From JAHRAW01 sp965243285 (lineage in GTDB: Bacteria > Pseudomonadota > Gammaproteobacteria > Arenicellales > Poriferihabitantaceae): a stretch of DNA of 64,000 nt. The first letter of the stretch is position 1, and the number at the start of each line of letters is the position of its first letter. The notes beneath the pieces were generated by a model, which was not told where the DNA came from, made no database searches, and saw only the letters and a program-made list of their open reading frames with translations. Positions 28,064 to 37,100 of the stretch are shown here, in pieces. The DNA is taken from assembly GCA_965243285.1 (NCBI GenBank), contig OZ251537.1:1674001-1738000 (forward strand), given 5' to 3'. The position numbers and the translations under genes are program-made.

Positions 28064-29437
28064 TTAGTTTTCGGTGGTGTAGGTGCCGGCTTCGATGGCT
28101 TTTAGGCGCTTTTTGGCTTCGGTTTTCGCGGCGCGTAGGTCTGCTGGGGATAGATAATCTTGCCAGTTGATATTGCGTAAATTCTGAGCCGCGTCTTCAT
28201 TGCCAAATACTTTGGCGATGGAAACCCAGATGTACGCTTCCTTTTCGTCCGTTATGACACCTTCGCCATTCAGGTAGGCATGGCCCAAACTATTTTGCGC
28301 AGCCGCATTCTCTTGCTCGGCCGCTTTGTGCCACCAGCGCACTGCCTCGCGCTTGTCTTGGGCAATGCCTTCGCCAGTAGCGTAGGCCACGCCCAAATTA
28401 TATTGCGCAGCCGCATACCCTTGTTCCGCCGCTTTGCGATACCAGCGCACTGCCTCGCGCTTGTCTTGGGTATCTCCCTCGCCATTATCATAGGCTACGC
28501 CCAAATTATATTGCGCAGCGCCCAAATTATTTTGCGCCGACGCATTCCCTTGTTCCGCCGCTTTGCTATACCAGCGCACTGCCTCGCGCTTGTCTTGGGT
28601 GATGCCTTCGCCAGTATCATAGGCATAGCCCAAATTATATTGCGCAGCGCCCAAATTATTTTGCGCCGACGCATTCCCTTGTTCAGCCGCTTTGCTATAC
28701 CAGCGCACTGCCTCGCGCTGGTCTTGGGTGATGCCTTCGCCCTTATCATAGGCATTGCCCAACTTATTTTGCGCAACCGCAAGCCCTTGTTCCGCCGCTT
28801 TGCGATACCAGCGCACTGCCTCGCGCTGGTCTTGGGTGATGCCTTCGCCATTTGAATATTTTATACCCAAATTATATTGCGCCCGCGCAAGCCCTTGTTC
28901 CGCCGCTTTGCGATACCAGCGCACTGCCTCGCGCTGGTCTTGGGTGATGCCTTCGCCATTTGAATAGACATAGCCCAAACTATTTTGCGCAGCCGCATCC
29001 CCTTGTTCCGCCGCTTTGCGATACCAGCGCACTGCCTTGCGCTTGTCTTGGGTGATGCCTTCGCCATAATAATAGGCATCGCCCAAATTATATTGCGCAG
29101 CCGGATACCCTTGTTTCGCCGCTTTGCGATACCAGCGCACTGCCTCGCGCTGGTCTTGGGTGATGCCTTCGCCAGTATCATAGGCATAGCCTAAATCATT
29201 TTGCGCAGCCGCATACCTTTGTTTCGCCGCTTTGCGATACCAGCGCACTGCCTCGCGCTGGTCTTGGGTGATGCCTTCGCCCTTATCATAGACATAGCCC
29301 AAATTCCATTGCGCAGCCGCATCTCCCTGCTCCGCAGAAATGCGCAATTCGGCTACTGTATCAGCCGTGGGTTGAGCACTTGCTACAGCGCACATCATCA
29401 GTGCCAGTAGCGCGATTTTTGCGATAAATCGAAACAT
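28064..29437 (-). CDS. Secreted Sel1-repeat protein A (about ten repeats)
   Basis: 457 residues from the ATG at 29437, which has a TAAGGA ribosome site. Signal peptide MFRFIAKIALLALMMCAVASA is followed by about ten Sel1 repeats of 36 residues, consensus AEQGxAxAQxxLGxxYxxGEGITQDxREAVRWYRKA. Two units carry an extra NNLGAAQYNLG insertion of about seven residues. The repeats are almost identical even at the DNA level, which implies recent unit amplification or gene conversion. The C-terminus (AKVFGNEDAAQNLRNINWQ) is a capping part. Sel1 solenoids bind partner proteins, and a periplasmic role is expected. The frame is open further upstream to 29578, but the terminator-like hairpin there argues against that start. 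Confidence 0.88.
   Translation of the reverse strand: MFRFIAKIALLALMMCAVASAQPTADTVAELRISAEQGDAAAQWNLGYVYDKGEGITQDQREAVRWYRKAAKQRYAAAQNDLGYAYDTGEGITQDQREAVRWYRKAAKQGYPAAQYNLGDAYYYGEGITQDKRKAVRWYRKAAEQGDAAAQNSLGYVYSNGEGITQDQREAVRWYRKAAEQGLARAQYNLGIKYSNGEGITQDQREAVRWYRKAAEQGLAVAQNKLGNAYDKGEGITQDQREAVRWYSKAAEQGNASAQNNLGAAQYNLGYAYDTGEGITQDKREAVRWYSKAAEQGNASAQNNLGAAQYNLGVAYDNGEGDTQDKREAVRWYRKAAEQGYAAAQYNLGVAYATGEGIAQDKREAVRWWHKAAEQENAAAQNSLGHAYLNGEGVITDEKEAYIWVSIAKVFGNEDAAQNLRNINWQDYLSPADLRAAKTEAKKRLKAIEAGTYTTEN
28264..29350. repeat. 108-bp tandem array coding Sel1 units
   Basis: Blocks such as cgcactgcctcgcgctggtc followed by ttgggtgatgccttcgcc recur about every 108 bases. Two units are about 129 bases long because of an internal insertion. 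Unit number differs between gene A (about ten) and gene B (four). Confidence 0.9.
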
Positions 29438-29503
29438 TTCCTTACCCTTTAGTTGATGGGTTGTTGATTTAATCCAGGCGACAATGCCGGCGGTTAATAT
29501 AGC

Positions 29504-29545
29504 AAAAACCCCCGCCCGTTTTGCAACGGGCGGGGGTTTTTTCGG
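29504..29545. terminator. Strong bidirectional Rho-independent terminator
   Basis: The arms cccccgcccgtt (29509-29520) and aacgggcggggg (29525-29536) are perfectly complementary, with loop ttgc, flanked by AAAAA on the left and TTTTTT on the right. It lies just upstream of Sel1 gene A and would stop transcripts from either side. Confidence 0.9.
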
Positions 29546-29623
29546 AGTCGCTGAGGGGTAATTGGCGATGGATACCATCGGCGGCGCCGATTCTAACTTT
29601 TGTTTTCCTCGCTTGCTTTCTTT

Positions 29624-29818
29624 TTAAGACATCGTCCATGCTTTCGCCAGCGGCGTTTTTAGGCTCGGTCCAAACATTTTGCCCAGTGTACTTGGGGAAT
29701 CCCGAATGAGAAGGTGGAAGTATTCAACACGAATATTTTCTTCGCGTACTTGATTGACATCTGTATCTTCATCTTCACCAAGATCCACTTCTTGATACCC
29801 CCCAAACTCATAGCACAT
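29624..29818 (-). CDS. Hypothetical 64-residue acidic protein
   Basis: An open frame beginning MCYEFGGYQEVDLGEDEDTD and ending LAKAWTMS, with a GAGTG-like ribosome site before the ATG. No domain recognised. It lies between the two Sel1 copies, just outside the duplicated segment. It could be a real small gene, or the remnant of a gene cut by the duplication. Confidence 0.4.
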   Translation of the reverse strand: MCYEFGGYQEVDLGEDEDTDVNQVREENIRVEYFHLLIRDSPSTLGKMFGPSLKTPLAKAWTMS

Positions 29819-29835
29819 TTCACTCTTTCAATTAG

Positions 29836-30736
29836 ATCGCATGGAGAATAACAATTGGCTACCGGCCATGTTTTATATCGATGTCGGTGGGAATGGCTTG
29901 TTTGCTTGATTTTTGGGGCTGGGTTTGGCGAGCAAGAGTTTAGGTAAACCTGCCGATGGTTTGGATGCTGGTCGGTTTAGTTTTCGGTGGTGTAGGTGCC
30001 GGCTTCGATGGCTTTTAGGCGCTTTTTGGCTTCGGTTTTCGCGGCGCGTAGGTCTGCTGGGGATAGATAATCTTGCCAGTTGATATTGCGTAAATTCTGA
30101 GCCGCGTCTTCATCGCCAAATACTTTGGCGATGGAATACCAGATGTACGCTTCCTTTTCGTCCGTTATGACACCTTCGCCATTCAGGTAGGCATGGCCCA
30201 AACTATTTTGCGCAGCCGCATTCTCTTGCTCGGCCGCTTTGTGCCACCAGCGCACTGCCTCGCGCTTGTCTTGGGTGACACCTTCGCCATCCCAGTAGGC
30301 CACGCCCAAAGTATTTTGCGCAGCCGCATTCCCTTGTTCCGCCGCTTTGCGATACCAGCGCACTGCCTCGCGCTGGTCTTGGATAACTCCCTCGCCATTT
30401 AAATATTTTATACCCAAATTATATTGCGCCGACGCATTCCCTTGTTCCGCCGCTTTGTGCCACCAGCGCACTGCCTCGCGCTTGTCTTGGGTGATGCCTT
30501 CGCCAGTATCATAGGCATCGCCCAAATTAGTTTGCGCAGCCGCATCTCCCTGCTCCGCAGAAATGCGCCATTCGGCTACTTCATCAGCCGTGGATTGAGC
30601 ACTTGCTACAGCGCACATCATCGGTGCCAGTAGCGCGATTTTTGCGATAAATCGAAACATTTTCTTACCCTTTAGTTGATGGGTTGTTGATTTAATCCAG
30701 GCGACAATGCCGGCGGTTAATATAGCAAAAACCCCC
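29836..30736. repeat. Sel1-locus duplication, copy B
   Basis: Second copy of the segment 27923-29513, shorter because its Sel1 array has four units. Its right edge is a junction at the sequence accccc, which is shared by the Sel1 leader (29508-29513) and the esterase gene (26656-26661). That suggests joining at a 6-bp microhomology. Confidence 0.85.
29977..30660 (-). CDS. Secreted Sel1-repeat protein B (four repeats)
   Basis: 227 residues from the ATG at 30660, which has the ribosome site AAAGGGTAAG. Signal peptide MFRFIAKIALLAPMMCAVASA, then four Sel1 units and the same C-terminal cap as protein A (AKVFGDEDAAQNLRNINWQ). The reading frame stays open upstream through a copied leader into 60 codons of the esterase, giving a possible 310-residue fusion that starts at 30909. 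The internal start is more likely because the signal peptide would otherwise be buried. It differs from A by repeat number and a few substitutions. Confidence 0.85.
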   Translation of the reverse strand: MFRFIAKIALLAPMMCAVASAQSTADEVAEWRISAEQGDAAAQTNLGDAYDTGEGITQDKREAVRWWHKAAEQGNASAQYNLGIKYLNGEGVIQDQREAVRWYRKAAEQGNAAAQNTLGVAYWDGEGVTQDKREAVRWWHKAAEQENAAAQNSLGHAYLNGEGVITDEKEAYIWYSIAKVFGDEDAAQNLRNINWQDYLSPADLRAAKTEAKKRLKAIEAGTYTTEN

Positions 30737-30909
30737 ACCGCCGCCGCCAACACCGGCGCCATGGGTTCGAAATCATGGCCATCAGACCCCAACCCATGCA
30801 ACCAAATCACCGCGCATTGTGGATTGGGCGCGGTATCGATTTCGATAGCCGCATCGCCCTCGCCCGCAGAATCAAAATCACCAGCCGCAGATTCATCAAC
30901 ATCCATCAT
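30730..30909 (-). pseudogene. 5' fragment of the carboxylesterase gene (60 codons)
   Basis: Encodes the same residues as the first 60 of the esterase at 26109-26834, up to VLAAAVGV. It then runs without a stop into the duplicated Sel1 leader (FAILTAGIVAWIK). It lacks the Ser, Asp and His of the active site, so it cannot be an esterase. Any esterase promoter it carries could drive Sel1 gene B. Confidence 0.9.
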
Positions 30910-30973
30910 GATTCAAAAACCCAAAAAATAGGCAACAGATTCTACCCGACCCACTGTTACAATAACGCTATGA
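30731..30973. repeat. 243-bp direct repeat, right copy
   Basis: Copy of 26656-26898. Identity ends at about 30973, 35 bases before the ATG of the type III-like methyltransferase gene. The two copies differ at only a few positions, so the duplication is recent or kept alike by recombination. Confidence 0.95.
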
Positions 30974-31007
30974 TCATCCCGCGATTCTCCCCCACCAAAA
31001 TAACGCC

Positions 31008-34000
31008 ATGACCAGCCCACGGAAGCACAGCCGAGAAACTACCGAGAATATCGGCAAACTAAAGGAAAAACTCCGCGAGTTATTTCAACTCGACCGTGGC
31101 GATCTCGATTTTGGGCTGTATCGAATCATGGCGCACAAAAGCGCCGAAGTTGAGGCATTTTTGGCCAAGGATTTGCTACCTCAAGTCACCGGAGAACTAG
31201 GAGAAATCGCCGAGCCTGGAACATCGACATTGCAAGAGGAATTGAAGCGATCATTCGCAGAAGCGAAGCGGCATCGCCCCGACCCCGAAAATTCCTATGA
31301 TGTTAAAAAATTGCAAGCGCAACTGCAAGCCACCAAATTAAATCAACAAGCGGAAGCCGGCGTCTACAACCACCTGTGCAATTTCTTTTCGCGGTATTAC
31401 AACGAGGGCGATTTTATGTCGCAGCGCCGTTACAAAGGGCATGGCAAAGAAGCGTACGCCATCCCCTATAACGGCGAGGAAATCAAACTACATTGGGCAA
31501 ATGCGGATCAGTATTACATCAAGACCACCGAAAACTACGCATCTTATGTTTTTATTATTGTGGATAATAATAAAGAGCGACGAGTGCGTTTTGAGATAGC
31601 CGCCGCCGACAACGAAAAGGACAACATTAAGGAAACCAATGGCAAAGAGCGCTTTTTTATATTGGCGAAAGATTTTATCGCCGTCGATAAAGAGGTGCTG
31701 AGTGTTCGCTTCGAACATCGCCCACTACAAGATGCGGAAAAAAAGCGCTACCCGCAAAACGGCATCAAACGACAAGCATCGATTAACGCCGAAAGCGAGC
31801 GCAAAATTTTCGCAGGCATAGAAAAACACCATGCCATCTGGCAGTTGCCATTGCGCAAACCATGCCCCACCGAAGCGGACGAAAACCGCAGCGTGCTCGG
31901 CAAACACCTAACCGCCTACACCGCCAAGAATAGTTTTGATTATTTCATCCATAAAGATTTAGGCGGCTTCTTGCATCGCGAGTTGGATTACTACCTAAAA
32001 AATGATGTGATGTCTATCGACGATTTAAAATTGTCGGACGACCCCATCGTATTCATACGCAGTTTGGCGCAAATAAAAGCGATACAACGCGTCGGCGGCA
32101 AAATCATCGATTTTCTCGCCCAACTGGAGAATTTCCAAAAACGCCTCTGGCTGAAAAAGAAATTCGTACTAGAAACCCAGTACTGCGTGACCCTAGATAA
32201 AGTGCCCGAAGCGCTATACGCCCAAATCGCCGCCAACCAGGCGCAACATGATGAATGGCTGCGGCTTTTCGCCATCGATGAATTGAACGGCGATTTAGCC
32301 AGCCCGCACGCTTACAGCCAGCCGCTTAAGCCGGAATTTCTAAAAGCGCACCCCCATCTGGTGCTGGACACGCGACATTTCGATGGCGAGTTTGTCGATA
32401 CATTGCTCGCCGCGTTGTCGGCCGTCGGGGCGCTCGAAGAACAGATGAACGGCGTGCTGGTGCATGGGGAAAATTTTCAGGCGCTAAACTTGATGCATGC
32501 TCGATATAAAGGGCAAGTGAAGTGCGTTTATATTGATCCGCCGTATAACACCGATGCTTCGGCGATTTTGTATAAAAATGGATATAAAAACTCGTCGTGG
32601 TTATCGTTGACCGAGTCTCGTTTGCAGCTTGCGCATCCCCTATTAAGGGTTGATGGAATCATATGCGTCGCCATCGATGATGAGGAGATGCCATTTCTCT
32701 GCGCTGTCATGGGGGATAATTTCGCCATGGAGTTGGGTATTGTTGCGGTATGTTCAAACCCCGCTGGTCGTAAAACAAAAGGAAGATTTGCACCCTCGCA
32801 TGAATACGCGCTTTTTTACGGGAAAACGGAACTAGCAGCGCCAGGGTCTCTTGAAAAAACGAAAAAACAGATTGAGAGTTACCCGCATGAAGATGCAGCA
32901 GGGCACTTTATATGGACAAGTTTTATCCGCTCTGGTACTAGCGATAGGCGGCAGGACCGACCGAAAATGTTTTATCCAATATTCGTTGATGATAAAGATC
33001 AGATGCGCATTCCAAAAATGGAATGGAATGAAGGTAGTCGTCAATGGGCATTGCAAGAATCGCCATCAGATAACGAAATCGCGATGTACCCAGTGAAAAA
33101 AAACGCCGATGAAGGGCGATGGCATAGAGGGCATAAACGCATACTCGAAAATCCTAGTGAATATCGAGTAAGACGCATCAAAGACCATAAAATCAGCCTA
33201 CAATTTAAGGTGCGGATGGATGAAAAAGCGCTACCCAAGACATGGTGGGATCGAGGTCACTATCAATCAGCCAGTGGAACAATAGCGCTCACCAACATTT
33301 TGGGAAGTAAAAATTTTGATTTTCCAAAATCAGTTGATTTAGTCAAAGATTGTTTGATTTGTTCAATTAACGGCCATGAAAATGCCTATATTCTCGACTA
33401 TTTCGCCGGCTCGGGCACCACCGGCCATGCGGTAATCGAGCTAAATCGCCAAGATAACGGCAACCGCAAATATGTCCTGGTAGAAATGGGCGAGCATTTT
33501 GAGAATGTATTGCTGCCGCGCATGAAAAAAGTCGTCTATTCCAAAGATTGGAAAGACGGCAAACCGATAAACCGACAAGGGGTCAGCCAGTTATTCAAAT
33601 ATATACGCGTCGAATCCTATGAAGACACCATGGATAGTTTGGTGGTGCGCGCCCGCCAAGATTTGGTGGCCACTATGGAGAGCAAGCGACTTATCGAAGA
33701 TTATCAACTGCGCTACGCCCTCGGCGCGGAAACCGAAGCCAATGTGTCGCTGTTGGGGGCAGATTTTATCGACCCATTCGATTACCGCCTAGCCGTGGTG
33801 CGCGATGGCGTGCGCCGCGACGAAAAAGTCGATTTAGCGGAAACCTTCAACTTCCTGCTCGGCTTGCGATTGCAAAGCCGTCGGCGAATAGGCGACGTTC
33901 TTGCCATCACCGGCAAAAACCCCCAAGGCGAAAATTGTCTCGTGCTATGGCGGCAGTTAACCTCCACGGATAACCCGAAATTAGATGCATGGTTCGCCAA

Positions 34001-34145
34001 ACACCGCAAAAAATTCGGCGATGATTTAAAGCACATCTATGTAAACGGCGACCACACCTTAAACGCGCTCATAAAACCAGGCGAACACTGGAGGGCAAGC
34101 AGCACCGAGCCGGTGTTCAAAGACTTAATGTTTGCGACCGACTGA
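31008..34145 (+). CDS. Type III-like DNA methyltransferase (Mod)
   Basis: 1045 residues, longer than classical Mod proteins because of an N-terminal region of about 480 residues (KLKEKLRELFQLDRGDLDFGLYRIM at the start). The beta-class methyltransferase follows: catalytic YIDPPYNT near residue 508 and SAM-binding DYFAGSGTTGHA near residue 797. The segment between, which is less GC-rich, should hold target recognition. It methylates adenine or cytosine at a site that cannot be deduced. The stop lies about 38 bases before the start of the res gene, a likely operon. No Shine-Dalgarno sequence is seen at the ATG. No BREX or DISARM marker genes (pglZ-, brxC- or drmA/B-like) are adjacent. Confidence 0.87.
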   Translation: MTSPRKHSRETTENIGKLKEKLRELFQLDRGDLDFGLYRIMAHKSAEVEAFLAKDLLPQVTGELGEIAEPGTSTLQEELKRSFAEAKRHRPDPENSYDVKKLQAQLQATKLNQQAEAGVYNHLCNFFSRYYNEGDFMSQRRYKGHGKEAYAIPYNGEEIKLHWANADQYYIKTTENYASYVFIIVDNNKERRVRFEIAAADNEKDNIKETNGKERFFILAKDFIAVDKEVLSVRFEHRPLQDAEKKRYPQNGIKRQASINAESERKIFAGIEKHHAIWQLPLRKPCPTEADENRSVLGKHLTAYTAKNSFDYFIHKDLGGFLHRELDYYLKNDVMSIDDLKLSDDPIVFIRSLAQIKAIQRVGGKIIDFLAQLENFQKRLWLKKKFVLETQYCVTLDKVPEALYAQIAANQAQHDEWLRLFAIDELNGDLASPHAYSQPLKPEFLKAHPHLVLDTRHFDGEFVDTLLAALSAVGALEEQMNGVLVHGENFQALNLMHARYKGQVKCVYIDPPYNTDASAILYKNGYKNSSWLSLTESRLQLAHPLLRVDGIICVAIDDEEMPFLCAVMGDNFAMELGIVAVCSNPAGRKTKGRFAPSHEYALFYGKTELAAPGSLEKTKKQIESYPHEDAAGHFIWTSFIRSGTSDRRQDRPKMFYPIFVDDKDQMRIPKMEWNEGSRQWALQESPSDNEIAMYPVKKNADEGRWHRGHKRILENPSEYRVRRIKDHKISLQFKVRMDEKALPKTWWDRGHYQSASGTIALTNILGSKNFDFPKSVDLVKDCLICSINGHENAYILDYFAGSGTTGHAVIELNRQDNGNRKYVLVEMGEHFENVLLPRMKKVVYSKDWKDGKPINRQGVSQLFKYIRVESYEDTMDSLVVRARQDLVATMESKRLIEDYQLRYALGAETEANVSLLGADFIDPFDYRLAVVRDGVRRDEKVDLAETFNFLLGLRLQSRRRIGDVLAITGKNPQGENCLVLWRQLTSTDNPKLDAWFAKHRKKFGDDLKHIYVNGDHTLNALIKPGEHWRASSTEPVFKDLMFATD

Positions 34146-34182
34146 CAAATTCACTTGCTATAAAAATCAGCAAAAAATCGCC

Positions 34183-37100
34183 ATGACCACCCTCGAAAAA
34201 ACCATGGTGTTGCACAGTTTCATGTGCAATCAATTCCACCATCTAAATTTACGGGCGTTATTAGATCTTTTGTCGGATCCACATGGGGGAGCCGAAGTGA
34301 ATCGCGAAGATGGTTTCGCGGCCGCGATTAGAGGGCGTGTGCCCCCGAGCATGGGAAAAAATGTGGATAGATATGCCGCCAATATCAGCGCCCATAGCCG
34401 AACTTTGAGCATGAGCGATGAAAAGGGCCGGGCGTGGAAGCCGTTTCAGTATCTCGCCTTGTTATTCACCGAGCGCTATCTTGATTTATATTTTCAAGAC
34501 TCGGCGCTGTTGGTGGATAAATTAAATCAATGGAAGGAATCCAAGTGGGCGCAGCGGGGTACTAAAGCGGCCGTCGATATCCCCGCCTATACCGTTGATG
34601 AAGTACGCAACCTGGCTTTCCAAAGTGCCACCGGCTCCGGCAAAACCTTGCTTTTGCACGCCAACATTTTGCAATATCGACACTACTTGGCCGAATATGG
34701 GCAGTTGCATAAACTCAATAAAATCATCTTAGTGACACCGGATGAAGGGCTATCTCGCCAGCACCTGCGCGAACTGCAAGCCAGCGGTATACCAGCGCGA
34801 CTTTTCACCGATAGCAATGCCGATGTTTTCACCCGTCACGGCATGCTGGTAGACATCATCGACCTGCATAAATTAGATGAAAAAAAGGGCACAAAACGAG
34901 TCGCGTTAGACGCCTTCGAGGATAACAATCTTGTCATGGTAGACGAAGGGCATCTAGGCGCCGGCGGCAAGGTATGGCGAAAGCGCCGCCAGCAGTTGGC
35001 GCAAAATGGCTTCACCTTCGAATACTCCGCCACTTTCAACCAAGCGGTTTCCGGCGGCGGCGCCGACATTAAAAAATTGCGTAACGAATACGGCAAATCC
35101 ATCTTGTTCGATTATTCCTATCGATTTTTTTACGGCGACGGTTACGGCAAGGATTACCACATATCCAATCTGCAAAATACGGAGGATAGGGAAGTCAACC
35201 ATTTTTATTTGCTCGCTTGCCTGCTGACTTTTTATCAGCAATGCCGAATTTATCGAGCCAAAATTGGACACTGGCAAGATTACAACCTGACCCCGCCGCT
35301 GTGGGTTTTTCTCGGTAGAACCGTGACCGGAGGCAAGACCGAAACCGAAACCGATGTAGTCAAAATCATTCACTTTTTATCATGGGTGCAGCACGCCGAG
35401 GCGCAAGTGGTGGCCGGCATTAAACGATTATTAAGCGGCGCTACTGGTCTGTGCGATGAATCTGGCGCCGATATCTTCAAGCACGCATTTCAACACCTAG
35501 GCGATGCGTCGCCTCAAGCGGTTTACGACCATATCCGCGAAATCGTTTTTCGCGGCAAGGGACAGTTGCGAATCGCCCACCTAACTGGCGCCGACGAGTT
35601 GCAAATTCGGGCCGGTGATGCGGCGCCGTTCGGGGTGATTAATGTGGGCAATGCGGCCGGGCTGTACACAAAACTCGAGGCCATAGAAAATCGTTCCTTT
35701 ATGCTCGCCAAAGACGCTTTCAGCCGTCCGCTTTTTGATGATGTGGATAGCAATCACTCACCGGTGAATATCGTCATCGGCGCCCGCCGTTTCGTCGCCG
35801 GCTGGAACTCATGGCGGGTAAGCACCATGGGGCTTATGCATGTGGGCACTGGCGAAGGACCGCAGATAATCCAAATGTTTGGCCGCGGTATTCGCTTGAA
35901 AGGGCATGGTATGTCGCTCAAACGACACACCGCGCTCGCCGGGCTGGCGGCGGAGGATAGCGAGCAACTACAACTCCTCGAAACCTTGAATATTTTTGGC
36001 CTCAAAGCCAACTACATGGATAAATTTAAAGATTATTTATTGAAAAACGGCATCGATGTGGAGCATGTCCTCATCACGGTGCCAGTGACCAAGCAGTTTG
36101 GAAAAATAAAAGACTTGAAAATGATTAAAAAGCGCGCCGATGCCGGCGAATTTCAATACACCGATACCCGCCTTGAATTGCCGCGCAAACCAGACTCAAA
36201 AATCCACATCACCATCGACCGGCGCAAGCATCTGCAAGCGTTGGCTTCGGCCGATAATCCCGACCACATAGCCAATCAAAGCGATCCCGAAAAACACTAT
36301 TTAGAAGAATCCCAATTGGGGATGATAAACATGCAAGCGGTTTATCACCGTATATTGGAGCGGAAAAATCGCGAAAAGTGGTACAACATGAGCATCTCCC
36401 AAGATGCGGTCGAGCAATTATTGGCGAGCCGTGATTGGTATACGCTGCATCTGCCTATAAAAAATCGCCAGGCGTTAAATTATTTCGCTAGCGTGCAAGA
36501 ATGGGAAGGGTTGGCGGTGGATTTAATTTGTGACTACGCCGCCCACTGCTGGCGGCGGGGACGCAGCCAATGGGAGCATGATTATATCGAAGCAGAGTCT
36601 TTGAATGAAAACAATGCCAACTACTTAGTCGAGCATAAAATTTCCGTCGATGCCAAGGAAGATGATCTGATAAGGGAAATAAAAAAATTGGCGGCGGACA
36701 TTAAAAGCGATCAAAGCCCCAATGTTTGTTCCACTGACTTGTCTAAGGGTAGTGTAGATCTATTGTTCATTAAGTCGCAGTATCATGCCTATATACCGCT
36801 GCTTGCATTGTATGCAGACCCCAAAAAATCGGTAAAAATCACGCCGGTTCCATTGAACAGAACTGAAGCCAGGCTGGTTTCATGCCTTGAAAGCGTGATT
36901 TCTAAAAATAATATTGAATTCATCAAAGGGAAAACATTCTACTTGATGCGAAATTTAAGCCGCGGCAAGGGCGTGTCGTTTTTTGATGACTATGCTTTTT
37001 ATCCAGATTTCATTTTATGGGTGAAGGATAAAAATCGCCAAGATATTTTGTTCATCGACCCAAAGGGGTTGGCTCGGTATGACCATAAAGTCAACTCCAA

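Larger units (their letters stand above)
27923..29513. repeat. Sel1-locus duplication, copy A
   Basis: Starts at atcgcatggagaataacaa and covers the 3' flank, the whole Sel1 gene and 70 bases upstream of it, up to the accccc at 29508-29513. Copy B is 29836-30736. The two differ mainly in the number of internal 108-bp Sel1 units. Confidence 0.85.

Noticed and set aside
28280..28855. Plus-strand 191-codon frame opposite Sel1 gene A, with other frames like it at 28985-29410 and 30193-30633
   Set aside because: They are antisense shadows of the 108-bp Sel1 units; their repeating hydrophobic sequence follows directly from the sense repeats.
28264..29350. Regular repeats considered as a CRISPR array
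   Set aside because: The period is 108 bases, the units are coding (Sel1), and there are no unique spacers or cas genes.
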